DNA from: Leptotrichia sp. oral taxon 215 str. W9775
Lineage (GTDB): Bacteria; Fusobacteriota; Fusobacteriia; Fusobacteriales; Leptotrichiaceae
Direction: 5' to 3'
Length of the DNA stretch: 49,802 nucleotides
NCBI RefSeq assembly: GCF_000469505.1
Contig: NZ_KI272843.1
Span: 1-49,802 of the forward strand
A program made the translations under genes and the position numbers. How positions within the stretch are numbered: the stretch's first letter is position 1; each line of letters starts with the position of its first letter. Positions 26,284 through 35,086 of this stretch are shown in pieces. The notes under the pieces are model-generated. The model did no database searches. It was given only the letters and a program-made list of their open reading frames with translations, and had not been told where the DNA came from.

Positions 26284-27834
26284 ATGAAACTGGAGGACTT
26301 TGAAGAAGAGTTTGATTTTAAAAAGAAAAAAAGTGACTTTGATGAGGATTTTAAATTTAAGAAGAAAAGAAGTTCTGATACTTTATTTATAATTAAAGTT
26401 ATTTCTGTTGCACTTATAGTATTTTCTTTTCTGTTTTCTTTTCTGATAATGAGGAAAATAGGCGGTTCAGAGTATGAAATAGAAGAAAAGGGGTATAAAT
26501 ATGGGAGAAGCCAATTCATAAAATATCAGGGAAAAATTTCAGTTCCTGTTCCCAGTGGAGGAAGATATTTTTTAGAAAATGTTGATATTAGTTCATTTAG
26601 TGAAGTAGATTCAGGAGATGTATCGGATAGAAGTACATTAGTGGTTGGAATGGATAAAAATCATGTTTACTGTGGAAATATTTCTCTTTCTGACCTAAAT
26701 CCAAATAAGCTTGAAATTATAGGAAATGGCTATTATACAGACGGAACAAATACTTATTTCTGCTCGCCATTTTCTGAGAGAAATGAAAAATTATCTGTTC
26801 CAATGGAGCTGTTTCAGTATTTTATGTATGCTTTTTCAAAAACTAAAAAGCCACAGAGGTACATTTATCCCTATATAAAAATAAAAACTGACAAAAAGCT
26901 GGAACCAGTCAAAATTTACCAATATTTTGCAACAGATGGAGAGAAGGTCTATTATAAGGGAGAAATCCTGGAAAATGCTGATTTAAATACATTAAAAAGT
27001 GTTGATAGAAACAATGAATATTTTACTGATAAAGAAAATGTCTACTATAAGTCAAAACTTCTGCCAATTAAAAACAGCGGAAAGTTAAAGATTGTTTCAA
27101 CTGAACAGGGGAATGAATTTCTTTATGATGAGGTAAATGGATATGTTTTTATGGGAACTTATTCTTTTGATAGAGGAAAAGCACCTTACAAAGTTCTTGG
27201 AAATGAAGGAAATCATTTAAATAGTTTAGTTTTTGTAAATAATGAAGGTGTTTACTATTATGACACAAAATCAAAGAAACAGAAAAGGGCGGGAGATAAT
27301 ATCTTTATTGGGAATATTGAAGAAATAAGTCCTAATGTCTTTACCGATGATGAGAATATATATTATTTTCATGCTTATAGCATATGGAGTAAACGTAAAG
27401 GTGGAGGAGGAGGTTTAGCTTCAAGAAATACAGAGATATATTATTTAGATAAAAAAGAAGGCTGGAAAAAAATTTCAGATGTAGGAAGTGGAGTTTATGG
27501 AAGTGTCTGGCAGAAAGGTGATAAATATTATTACTTTGATAATTTAGGAATTTCTCAATTAATAGACAATGCCATTTATGAAATAACTGATATGGGAACA
27601 TTGGAAGAACTTCGTTCTTCTCAAAATGATAGAGTAATAAAAGAACTTATTGAAGATGAAAAATTGATAAAAGTTGAAGGAGAGAAAAAAATAAAAATAG
27701 TAGAAAAATATAAAGGAAGCTGGGATTATTTTATGATATTTTTTACACTATGTATTTTTATTGTTCCTACTATTTTTAATACATGTAAAAAGATTATATC
27801 TAGGAGGATAGATAATGAAGCCGGAAGATTTTGA
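26284..27834 (+). CDS. DKNYY family membrane protein (paralogue 2)
   Basis: A 516-residue two-TM protein. The cytoplasmic N-terminus contains the EDFEEEFDFKKKK motif twice in tandem (about residues 4-16 and 17-28), an internal duplication that paralogue 3 lacks. TM about 35-58, outer domain of DKNYY repeats (GMDKNHVYCGNISLSDLNP, DGEKVYYKGEIL, DKENVYYKSKLLPIKNSG, TDDENIYYFHAY), C-terminal TM about 480-500. It is highly similar to paralogue 3 at both protein and DNA level, indicating recent tandem duplication. AGGAGG is 6 bp upstream. Function unknown. Confidence 0.86.
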   Translation: MKLEDFEEEFDFKKKKSDFDEDFKFKKKRSSDTLFIIKVISVALIVFSFLFSFLIMRKIGGSEYEIEEKGYKYGRSQFIKYQGKISVPVPSGGRYFLENVDISSFSEVDSGDVSDRSTLVVGMDKNHVYCGNISLSDLNPNKLEIIGNGYYTDGTNTYFCSPFSERNEKLSVPMELFQYFMYAFSKTKKPQRYIYPYIKIKTDKKLEPVKIYQYFATDGEKVYYKGEILENADLNTLKSVDRNNEYFTDKENVYYKSKLLPIKNSGKLKIVSTEQGNEFLYDEVNGYVFMGTYSFDRGKAPYKVLGNEGNHLNSLVFVNNEGVYYYDTKSKKQKRAGDNIFIGNIEEISPNVFTDDENIYYFHAYSIWSKRKGGGGGLASRNTEIYYLDKKEGWKKISDVGSGVYGSVWQKGDKYYYFDNLGISQLIDNAIYEITDMGTLEELRSSQNDRVIKELIEDEKLIKVEGEKKIKIVEKYKGSWDYFMIFFTLCIFIVPTIFNTCKKIISRRIDNEAGRF

Positions 27835-29269
27835 TGAAGACTTTAATTTTAAGAGGAAAAGAACATCAGATATTTTATTTATACTTAAAATTATCGGAAT
27901 TATGCTTATAGTCTTTATAATTTTTTCATTTTCGCTTTCTATTAAGAAATTGGGAGGATCAGATTTAGAAATAGAGGAAAAAGGTGAAAAATATGGAAAA
28001 AGCTGGTTTATAAAATATCAGGGGAAAATTTCTGTTCCTATACCTAGTGGTGGAAGATATTTTTTAGAAAATGTTGATATTAATTCATTTAGGGCATTGG
28101 ATTCTCAAGATAGAAGTACGCTAATGGTTGGAATGGATAAAAATCATGTTTACTGTGGAAATATTTCTCTTCCTGACCTGAATCCAGGTAAACTTGAAAT
28201 AATAGGAAATGGCTATTATACAGATGGTACAAATACTTATTTCTGTTCACCTAATCCTGAAAGAAATGAAAAGTTACCGGATATAATGGAATTTTTACAG
28301 TCTCTTGTATATTCCTATTTAAATACTAAAAGACCACAGAGTTATATTTATCCTTATACAAAAATTGAGAATGAGAAAAAATTGCAGGCAGTTAAAGATT
28401 TATATCTTGCTGCAACAGATGGAGAAAAAGTCTATTATAAAGGAAAAGTTTTAGAAAATGCAGATTTAAAGACTTTAAAAAGAGTTGATATGTATACAGA
28501 ATATTTGGCAGATAAAGAAAATGTATACTATAAGTCAAAGCTGCTGCCAATTAAAAATAATGGAAGGCTTAAGGTCGTTTCCCTTGAACAGGGAGAAAAA
28601 TTTCTTTATGATGAAATGAATGGTTACGTATTTAAGGAAGATTATTTTTTTGATAGGAAGAAGTCGCCTTATAAGGCATTAGGAAATAAAGGAAACCACA
28701 TGTATAACATGATTTTTGTCAATAATGAAGGTATATATTATTATGATAATGAGGAAAAGAAAGAGAAAAGAGCAGGAGATAATATTTTTATTGGGAAGCT
28801 TGAAGAAGTGAGTCCTAATATTTTTACGGATGATGAGAATATTTACTATTTTAATGGTCATGAAGTACGGGAAAGGTATAAAAAAACTTCAAGAAATACA
28901 GAAATTTATTATTTAGATAAGAAAGTTAACTGGAAAAAACTTGCAGACATAGAAGATGGAGTTTATGGAAGTGTCTGGCAGAAAGGTGACAAATATTATT
29001 ATTTTAATAATTTAGGAATAATAGATAATGCCATCTATGAAATAGCCGATAAGGAGACATTGGAATATCTGATAAATAATTCAGGAAATGAGAACAGGAT
29101 AAAAGAATTTATTGAAAATGGTAAATTAATACAAACTATTGGAGAGAAAAAAGTTGAAATTGCAGTAGAAGATAAAAAAATGCCGGATAATGAGAAAATG
29201 TGGTTTTTAGCAGCTCTTGCAGTAGTTTTTGTTGTGGTAATTATTTTAAGGATTAAAGAAAACCAATGA
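27815..29269 (+). CDS. DKNYY family membrane protein (paralogue 3)
   Basis: A 484-residue two-TM protein, overlapping the end of paralogue 2 by 20 bp, with its own SD (AGGAGG) inside that gene. It opens with one copy of the EDFDEDFNFKRKR motif, TM about 20-42, DKNYY repeats (GMDKNHVYCGNISLPDLNPG, DGEKVYYKGKVL, DKENVYYKSKLLPIKNNG, TDDENIYYFNGH), and a C-terminal TM about 461-478. The shared segment GGRYFLENVDI is identical to that of paralogue 2. It is a little shorter in the loop before the last repeat. Function unknown. Confidence 0.86.
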   Translation: MKPEDFDEDFNFKRKRTSDILFILKIIGIMLIVFIIFSFSLSIKKLGGSDLEIEEKGEKYGKSWFIKYQGKISVPIPSGGRYFLENVDINSFRALDSQDRSTLMVGMDKNHVYCGNISLPDLNPGKLEIIGNGYYTDGTNTYFCSPNPERNEKLPDIMEFLQSLVYSYLNTKRPQSYIYPYTKIENEKKLQAVKDLYLAATDGEKVYYKGKVLENADLKTLKRVDMYTEYLADKENVYYKSKLLPIKNNGRLKVVSLEQGEKFLYDEMNGYVFKEDYFFDRKKSPYKALGNKGNHMYNMIFVNNEGIYYYDNEEKKEKRAGDNIFIGKLEEVSPNIFTDDENIYYFNGHEVRERYKKTSRNTEIYYLDKKVNWKKLADIEDGVYGSVWQKGDKYYYFNNLGIIDNAIYEIADKETLEYLINNSGNENRIKEFIENGKLIQTIGEKKVEIAVEDKKMPDNEKMWFLAALAVVFVVVIILRIKENQ

Positions 29270-29282
29270 AAGAGGATGAAAA

Positions 29283-30803
29283 ATGAAAAGAAATGATGAG
29301 GATTTTTTCCAATTTGAAAAGAAAAAGAATGGGACAAGACTCTTAAAAAAAGTAACAATAACATTTATTGTAATATTTCTAATTTTTAATTTTCTTGCTT
29401 TCATTTCCATATTTACAATGAAATCATATTATGATTTTAGCAAAGAAGTTTTTAATAATGGTCAAAAATATGAAAAAAGCATATACATTAAATATAAAAA
29501 TAAAATATATGCCAATATATATGGAGAGGCCTATCAGCTAAAGAATGTTGATATAGAAAGTTTTAAAGTGATTGATTCGACAGATTATTCTGACAGTTAT
29601 ATAGCGGTAGATAAAAATTCTGTATATTTTGGAAATATTCCAGCTCCATATTTAAACCCGGAAAAATTTGAAGTTATAGGAAATGGGTATTATACAGATG
29701 GAAAAAATAACTATTTTTGTCAAAGGTATTCTGAAAAAAATGAAAAATTAAGTAAATTTGAGTATATAAAATATTTTCTGTTAATGGGAAATAGGCCACA
29801 GCGATATATTTATCCTTTTAAAAAAGTAGAAATGAATAGAAGTTTACAAGTAATTAAAGATATAGATTTTTTTACAACTGATGGGAAAAAAGTATACTAT
29901 AAGGGAGAAATTTTAGAAAATGCAGATATAAATACTTTTGGAGTTGTAGATAGTAATAATGAATATTTTTTTGATAAGGAAAATGTATATTATAAGACAA
30001 AAATACTGCCAGTTAAAAATAGTGGAAATCTGGAAATTGTTTCTATTGACCAGGGACATAATTTTCTTTATGATAAAAAGAATGGATATGTATTTCTGGA
30101 GGATTATTCGTTTGATATGGAAAAGGCACCTTATAGGGTATTGGGAAATAAAGGGAATCATACATATGACCTGCTTTTTGTAAATAATGAAGGTGTGTAT
30201 TTTTATGATAATCAAGCAAAAAAGCAGAAAAGGGCAGGGGATAATATCTTTGCCGGAAAGATTGAAGAAGTGAACCCTAATGTTTTTACTGATGATAAGA
30301 ATATTTATTATCTTCAGTCTTATGATGTAAAAAGAAAAAAGAAAAATAAAGGCAGTTATGCAGATATTTTAGTTTCAAAAAATATAGGAGTTTTTTATCT
30401 TGGTGAAAAGAAAAACTGGGAAAAAATAAAAGATATTGATTCAGGAATAATAGGTCAAGTTTGGAAGGAAAATGATAAATATTATTATTTTGATAACTTA
30501 GGAGAGCATCAAATTGTAGATGATGTTATTTATGAAATAAGTGATGAAGGAACTCTTCAGGAACTATTGAATTCAGAAAATATAAGTTCAGATAAAATAA
30601 GAGAAATTATTAATAATAAAAAATTATTACCTATTAGAGGAAAAGAAATTCTTACTGCTGCTGTAAAATATAAGAGAAGTTATAAGGCGGAGATATTCTT
30701 AACAGTTTTTCTTACAATTTTTTTTGTAGGTAAACATTTTGTTTTAAAAAAGTTTAAGAAATTAGAAAATATGAAAGATGAAACAGATTATTACGAATTA
30801 TAG
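29283..30803 (+). CDS. DKNYY family membrane protein (paralogue 4)
   Basis: A 506-residue two-TM protein with the N-terminal acidic/basic motif NDEDFFQFEKKK, TM about 19-43, an outer DKNYY domain (VDKNSVYFGNIPAPYLNPE, DGKKVYYKGEIL, DKENVYYKTKILPVKNSG, TDDKNIYYLQSYD) and a C-terminal TM about 472-491 with a charged tail. It follows paralogue 3 by 13 bp, with GAGG ahead of the ATG. It is intermediate between paralogues 1 and 2/3 in sequence. The array probably ends with it; a weak hairpin lies at 30846. Confidence 0.86.
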   Translation: MKRNDEDFFQFEKKKNGTRLLKKVTITFIVIFLIFNFLAFISIFTMKSYYDFSKEVFNNGQKYEKSIYIKYKNKIYANIYGEAYQLKNVDIESFKVIDSTDYSDSYIAVDKNSVYFGNIPAPYLNPEKFEVIGNGYYTDGKNNYFCQRYSEKNEKLSKFEYIKYFLLMGNRPQRYIYPFKKVEMNRSLQVIKDIDFFTTDGKKVYYKGEILENADINTFGVVDSNNEYFFDKENVYYKTKILPVKNSGNLEIVSIDQGHNFLYDKKNGYVFLEDYSFDMEKAPYRVLGNKGNHTYDLLFVNNEGVYFYDNQAKKQKRAGDNIFAGKIEEVNPNVFTDDKNIYYLQSYDVKRKKKNKGSYADILVSKNIGVFYLGEKKNWEKIKDIDSGIIGQVWKENDKYYYFDNLGEHQIVDDVIYEISDEGTLQELLNSENISSDKIREIINNKKLLPIRGKEILTAAVKYKRSYKAEIFLTVFLTIFFVGKHFVLKKFKKLENMKDETDYYEL

Positions 30804-30845
30804 TATTATTTATTTTTTCCATAAATATTAAAAAAGTAGTATTAG

Positions 30846-30867
30846 CTTAGAGAAAGCTTTTCTTAAG
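30846..30867. terminator. Weak hairpin after the DKNYY array
   Basis: CTTAGAGAAAGC folds on TTTTCTTAAG with one mismatch and G-T pairs, followed shortly by a short T run. Possibly a weak terminator separating the DKNYY genes from the metal island. Confidence 0.35.
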
Positions 30868-30877
30868 GTTTGATTTT

Positions 30878-30905
30878 TTGACATATAATAAAATTGTGGT
30901 ATAAT
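30878..30905 (+). promoter_or_regulatory. Strong promoter of the metal-transport island
   Basis: Consensus -35 TTGACA (30878-30883), 16-nt spacer, consensus -10 TATAAT (30900-30905) with an extended TG at 30897-30898: nearly ideal in all three elements. A direct repeat TTTGACAT at 30877-30884 and 30909-30916 (32 bp apart) flanks the -10 and could be an operator or a second -35. So strong a promoter for an uptake operon suggests control by a repressor; no Zur- or MntR-like palindrome was recognised. Confidence 0.75.
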
Positions 30906-30984
30906 TACTTTGACATTCAATATATTAAGATAATTATAAGAATAATTAAATATGTAATCATATAAATCGCTATACAGTATAGAG

Positions 30985-31578
30985 GTGAGGAAAATAGTCA
31001 CAGAAAAACTTAAGCCCGCAAGTGCAAAAAAGGAAAATATATATTTAGGAATAACGGTTATATTTTTAATTTTGACTGCTTTTCTGCTAATTAAAATGAG
31101 GAAACCAAAAGTAATAGAACAGAAAATAGAATCAGGACAGATAAGTTCCTATACAGAATTTTCAAGTATTGAAGCGGGAATTTATTCGGATTTGATAAAT
31201 TTTGTAAGTGAAATAAAAATGAAGGGAAATGAAGAGAAACTTCCAACGATAAAACAGCTGGAAGATGAACTTATACCCCCATTTACAAAGGATATTACGT
31301 GGGAGGAAAGAGGGAGAATCACATGGGAAAGAATTGACAGGGAAAAAGCCACATATTATGTCGGACTATGTGAAAATGTCATGACAAGTGGAAATTTTAT
31401 TGTAATAGTAGATAATGCAAACAGGGAAAATATAAAAATATTATTTATAAAAACCCATTTACACAAAGATGAAGTAGAATTTGCCATTGATGAGAATTTT
31501 CCTGGGTGGCAGGAAATAGTTCCATACACTGGTGAAAATGAAAAACAGAAAATTGAAGGGAAAGGTGATACAGAATGA
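30985..31578 (+). CDS. Membrane-anchored DUF6162-like protein of the metal island
   Basis: A 197-residue protein with one TM helix (about 20-38) and an outer domain containing EAGIYSDLINFVSEI, IPPFTKDITWEERGRITWER and a C-terminal ENFPGWQEIVPYTG. The pattern resembles DUF6162 proteins that sit beside metal ABC transporters in other Gram-negative bacteria; this assignment is from memory of the motif. The start is unclear: GTG 30985 lies within the SD GAGGTGAGG, while the best spaced codon is ATA 30994. It overlaps the binding-protein gene by 4 bp (ATGA). It may help deliver metal to the binding protein. Confidence 0.65.
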   Translation: MRKIVTEKLKPASAKKENIYLGITVIFLILTAFLLIKMRKPKVIEQKIESGQISSYTEFSSIEAGIYSDLINFVSEIKMKGNEEKLPTIKQLEDELIPPFTKDITWEERGRITWERIDREKATYYVGLCENVMTSGNFIVIVDNANRENIKILFIKTHLHKDEVEFAIDENFPGWQEIVPYTGENEKQKIEGKGDTE

Positions 31579-32474
31579 AAAAATTTTTCTTAATTGTTTC
31601 AATGATACTAATAAACATAATTTCTTTTGGGAAATTGAGGGTTGGAGTGACGTTACAGCCATATTACAGCTTTGTAGCAAATATTGTTGGAGATAAAATG
31701 GAAGTTGTTCCTGCAATAAGAGGTGATATTTATGATGTTCATAATTATACGGCAAAACCGGAAGATATAAAAAAGATGTCTACATTAAATATTCTTGTTG
31801 TAAATGGAATAGGTCATGACCAGTTTATATATGGAATAATAAAATCTGCTAGAATGGAAGGAAAAGTAAAAATAATTAATGCAAATAAAGGGGTTTCCCT
31901 AATGCCTGTTTCAGGAATGAGAACAAATACCAGAATAATGAATCCGCATTCATTTATATCGGTAACTTCTTCGATTCAGCAGGTATACACTATTGCAAGG
32001 GAACTTGGTGTGATAGATCCTGCAAATAAAGCTTATTATAGTAAAAATGCACAGGTATATGCCCAAAAATTGAGAAATATGAAGGCTGCAGCCATAAATA
32101 AGGTAAATCACCTGAAAAATTTAAATATGAAAGTGGCAACAGCACATGCAGGATACGATTATCTCCTATCTGAATTTGGATTAAGGGTAAAGGCTGTAAT
32201 AGAACCTGCCCATGGAATTGAGCCAAGTGCTTCAGATATAAAGGCAATGATAGATATTATAAAAAGAGATAAGATAGATGTGTTTTTTGTGGATGCACAA
32301 AGCCCAAACAAGTATGCGGCAACTATTCAGAAAGCTACAGGTGTAAGAGTGAGAACACTTTCCCACATGAGCAGGGGGCCATATACAAAGGATGGATTTG
32401 AAAAGTTCATGAAATATAATCTGGACTCTTTGACAAATGCAATGCTGGAAGTTGGAAAATCAAGAGGAAGATAG
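31575..32474 (+). CDS. Metal ABC transporter substrate-binding protein (TroA/ZnuA type)
   Basis: Periplasmic binding protein of 299 residues with a signal peptide (cleavage probably after SFG, about residue 19). The metal ligands of the cluster A-I family are present at expected places: H56 (DVHNYTAKPED), H125 (MNPHSFIS), H191 (ATAHAGYDYL) and D240 (FFVDAQSP). The usual His/Asp-rich loop of dedicated zinc proteins is missing, so Zn, Mn or another divalent metal is possible. The ATPase follows directly. Last conserved segment: GVRVRTLSHMSRGPYTKDG. Confidence 0.9.
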   Translation: MKKFFLIVSMILINIISFGKLRVGVTLQPYYSFVANIVGDKMEVVPAIRGDIYDVHNYTAKPEDIKKMSTLNILVVNGIGHDQFIYGIIKSARMEGKVKIINANKGVSLMPVSGMRTNTRIMNPHSFISVTSSIQQVYTIARELGVIDPANKAYYSKNAQVYAQKLRNMKAAAINKVNHLKNLNMKVATAHAGYDYLLSEFGLRVKAVIEPAHGIEPSASDIKAMIDIIKRDKIDVFFVDAQSPNKYAATIQKATGVRVRTLSHMSRGPYTKDGFEKFMKYNLDSLTNAMLEVGKSRGR

Positions 32475-32475
32475 T

Positions 32476-33165
32476 ATGCCAGGTATATTAATTGAAATAA
32501 AAGATTTAGAATTAACATTATCAAATACAAAAATACTGGATAAAATAAATATGACAATAGAGCCTGGGAAAATACACTGTCTTATAGGGCCTAACGGAGG
32601 AGGAAAAACTTCTTTGCTTAAATGTATACTGGGTCAAGTTCCTTATAATGGAGAAATATTTATTTCGTATGATAATACTAAAACAATTGGATATGTACCG
32701 CAATCACTGGATTTTGACAAGACATTGCCGATAACGGTGGAAGATTTTCTTTCAATTGTTTATCAGAAAAAACCTTGCTTTTTAGGAGTTTCAGGAAAAT
32801 ATAGGAAAGTACTGGAAGATTTGCTGAAAAGAATGGGAATGTATGAAAAAAGAAAAAGACTGATAGGAAATCTATCCGGCGGAGAAAAACAGAGGCTTCT
32901 TTTGGCTCAGGCAATATATCCGGAACCTGATTTGCTTATACTTGATGAACCATTTACAGGAATTGACAAATTAGGTGAAGATTATTTTAAAAGTATAATA
33001 AGAGATTTGAAAAATAAAGGGGTAACAATTTTGTGGGTGCATCATAATCTGAAACAGGTAATAGAAATGGCGGACACTGTAACATGTATAAAAAAGGAAA
33101 TTCAATTTTCGGGTGATCCTAAAAAAATTCTGGATGAAGAAAAAATTCTGACTGCATTTTCATAA
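32476..33165 (+). CDS. Metal ABC transporter ATP-binding protein
   Basis: ATPase of the metal importer, 229 residues. Walker A GPNGGGKTSLL, Q-loop VPQSLDFD, signature LSGGEKQRLLLAQA, Walker B LLILDEPFTGID and switch His in ILWVHHN. I start at ATG 32476, one base after the binding-protein stop, with AGAGGAAG overlapping the end of that gene. The product matches ZnuC/MntB-like ATPases. The permease follows after 63 bp. Confidence 0.93.
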   Translation: MPGILIEIKDLELTLSNTKILDKINMTIEPGKIHCLIGPNGGGKTSLLKCILGQVPYNGEIFISYDNTKTIGYVPQSLDFDKTLPITVEDFLSIVYQKKPCFLGVSGKYRKVLEDLLKRMGMYEKRKRLIGNLSGGEKQRLLLAQAIYPEPDLLILDEPFTGIDKLGEDYFKSIIRDLKNKGVTILWVHHNLKQVIEMADTVTCIKKEIQFSGDPKKILDEEKILTAFS

Positions 33166-33228
33166 TTTTGTTTGTGTCTTACTTTCAGAATATTTTATTT
33201 ATATTCAAAAATGGAGGAAATTGTAATA

Positions 33229-34122
33229 ATGCTCGAAATTATTAGAAGTTTTTTTACAGAGATGGTAAACAGACAGATGCTACCTGAGTATTTTAAATAT
33301 GCCTTTGTAATAAATTCACTTATATGTACCTTATTTATAGGAACAATTTTAGGTGGAATAGGTACAATGGTTGTAACTAAAAGAATGGCATTCTTTTCAG
33401 AAGCTGTAGGTCATGCGGCACTTACAGGAATTGCATTTGGAGTAATGGCAGGAGAGCCTATTAATGCTCCATATGTTATGCTGTTTACATACTGTATAAT
33501 ATTTGGCCTGCTTATAAATTATACAAGGAACAGGACAAAAATGTCCACAGATACCCTTATAGGTATATTTTTATCAATATCAATAGCACTTGGTGGATCC
33601 CTGCTTATTTTTGTTTCTGCAAAGGCAAATTCCCACATGATAGAAAATGTTATGTTTGGGTCAATTCTGACTGTAAGTGATTCTGATATATTGATTCTTG
33701 TTGTGACAATTACAGTTTTAGGAATAATTCTCATACCGTTATTTAACAGAATGCTTCTTTCAAGCTTTAATGCAAATATGGCAACAGTTAAAGGGGTGAA
33801 TGTCAAACTTATGGAATATATATTTACAGTAACTGTTACCCTTGTAACAGTAGTTTCTGTAAAAATAATAGGTGCGGCATTGGTGGAGGCACTGCTTTTA
33901 ATTCCGGCGGCATCAGCTAAAAATTTATCAAAATCAATAAGAGGTTTTTTCTTTTATAGTATATTTTTTTCGCTGTTAAGCTGTATTTTAGGAGTTATTT
34001 TACCTATCCACTTTAATATATCAATCCCTTCCGGAGGAGCGATAATTTTAATATCCTCATTTATATTTTTTATAACGGTGGTAATAAAAAACATAAATGG
34101 AAAGTTTAATGGAAGTGAATAG
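33229..34122 (+). CDS. Metal ABC transporter permease (ZnuB/MntC type)
   Basis: A 297-residue membrane permease with eight or nine helices. ABC-3 family motifs: FFSEAVGHAALTGIAFGV (coupling region), STDTLIGIFLSISIALG, VKGVNVKLMEY and KIIGAALVEALLLIPAASA. The start is ATG 33229 with GGAGGA ten bases upstream; longer readings include the SD. Its end overlaps the SD region of the next gene. It forms the channel for the binding protein at 31575 and the ATPase at 32476. Confidence 0.92.
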   Translation: MLEIIRSFFTEMVNRQMLPEYFKYAFVINSLICTLFIGTILGGIGTMVVTKRMAFFSEAVGHAALTGIAFGVMAGEPINAPYVMLFTYCIIFGLLINYTRNRTKMSTDTLIGIFLSISIALGGSLLIFVSAKANSHMIENVMFGSILTVSDSDILILVVTITVLGIILIPLFNRMLLSSFNANMATVKGVNVKLMEYIFTVTVTLVTVVSVKIIGAALVEALLLIPAASAKNLSKSIRGFFFYSIFFSLLSCILGVILPIHFNISIPSGGAIILISSFIFFITVVIKNINGKFNGSE

Positions 34123-34147
34123 TTTTATGGAATGGAGGAAATCAGAG

Positions 34148-35059
34148 TTGAAAAAGATAATATTCATGTTAATGGTTTTAATAGCGGGAACAGTACATGG
34201 AGAAAATATTACATATAAAAAAAATAAAAAGATTTTGACGTCAATCCAGGCGGTCTACTCAATCGCAAAAAGTTTGACAAAGGATACTGATATTGAGGTT
34301 TATTCAATATTTGATTCTGATGTTTCAATGGATTATGGGAAATCAGCCTTTGATAACAAGGATTTGGACTTGTCTTCAGCTAAAGATACAGTGGCTGTTG
34401 TTGATGTTGCTAGAGTCTGGGGCAATGATTATCTCTATGAATATGCCCGTAGAAAGAATATAAGAATTGTTGAAATTGATGCAAGTTATTCTTTTTCAGG
34501 AAGTGACTATTTATCACTGTCGCTTTTAAACTATAAAAATGGAGATAGAAATCCATATATATGGATGAGTTTTCAGAATGTTATAAAAATGGCAAATATT
34601 ACCGCTGATGATTTATCAGAACTTTTTCCGGAAGACAGTAAGAGAATAGAAGATAATCTCATAAATTTTTCCCAGGAAATAAAAGAAATAGAAAATGGAT
34701 ATCTTGAAAAAACTTTAGACTTGAGTTCACTATCAGTAATTACTCTTACAGAAAATCTTGATTATCTGTTTAATGATTTGAATATTTTCTTTAATTATGT
34801 AGATTCAAATGAAATAACAGTGGAAAAAATTTCTGAAGTCATGAAAAGAAGTAATTCTAAAATATTTATATCAGACAGATGGCTAAAAAAGGAAATTATA
34901 AATGAAATAGAGAAAAAAGGTGGAAAATTTATAGTTCTGGATACTTTTAATATTCCAAGGGAACTGAATGAGAAAATGGATCCTGACGGTTATATAAAAG
35001 GAATGAAGGAAAATATGGAAAAATTAGTGGAAGTAATGAAATTTATGGATAAAAAATAA
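34148..35059 (+). CDS. Second binding-protein-like component, metal ligands absent
   Basis: A 303-residue exported protein (signal peptide MKKIIFMLMVLIAGTVHG). Its fold pattern follows TroA-like binding proteins: an N-terminal lobe with a VVDVARVWGNDYLYEYARRKNIRIVEID stretch (shown only as a landmark), RNPYIWMSFQNVIKMA in place of the xPHxWxs motif, the long linking helix (LFPEDSKRIEDNLINFSQE) and a C-terminal lobe. The His ligands of the family are not seen; the position of the NPH histidine is tyrosine (NPY). I choose TTG 34148, nine bases after GGAGGA. Likely an accessory or decoy partner, or a binder of a metal complex; function is inferred. Confidence 0.72.
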   Translation: MKKIIFMLMVLIAGTVHGENITYKKNKKILTSIQAVYSIAKSLTKDTDIEVYSIFDSDVSMDYGKSAFDNKDLDLSSAKDTVAVVDVARVWGNDYLYEYARRKNIRIVEIDASYSFSGSDYLSLSLLNYKNGDRNPYIWMSFQNVIKMANITADDLSELFPEDSKRIEDNLINFSQEIKEIENGYLEKTLDLSSLSVITLTENLDYLFNDLNIFFNYVDSNEITVEKISEVMKRSNSKIFISDRWLKKEIINEIEKKGGKFIVLDTFNIPRELNEKMDPDGYIKGMKENMEKLVEVMKFMDKK

Positions 35060-35086
35060 TAATTTTATGAAATGAGGAAATGAAAT

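Noticed and set aside
30890..30985. Zur or MntR operator at the metal island promoter
   Set aside because: No recognisable palindrome of either type; only a direct repeat is seen.
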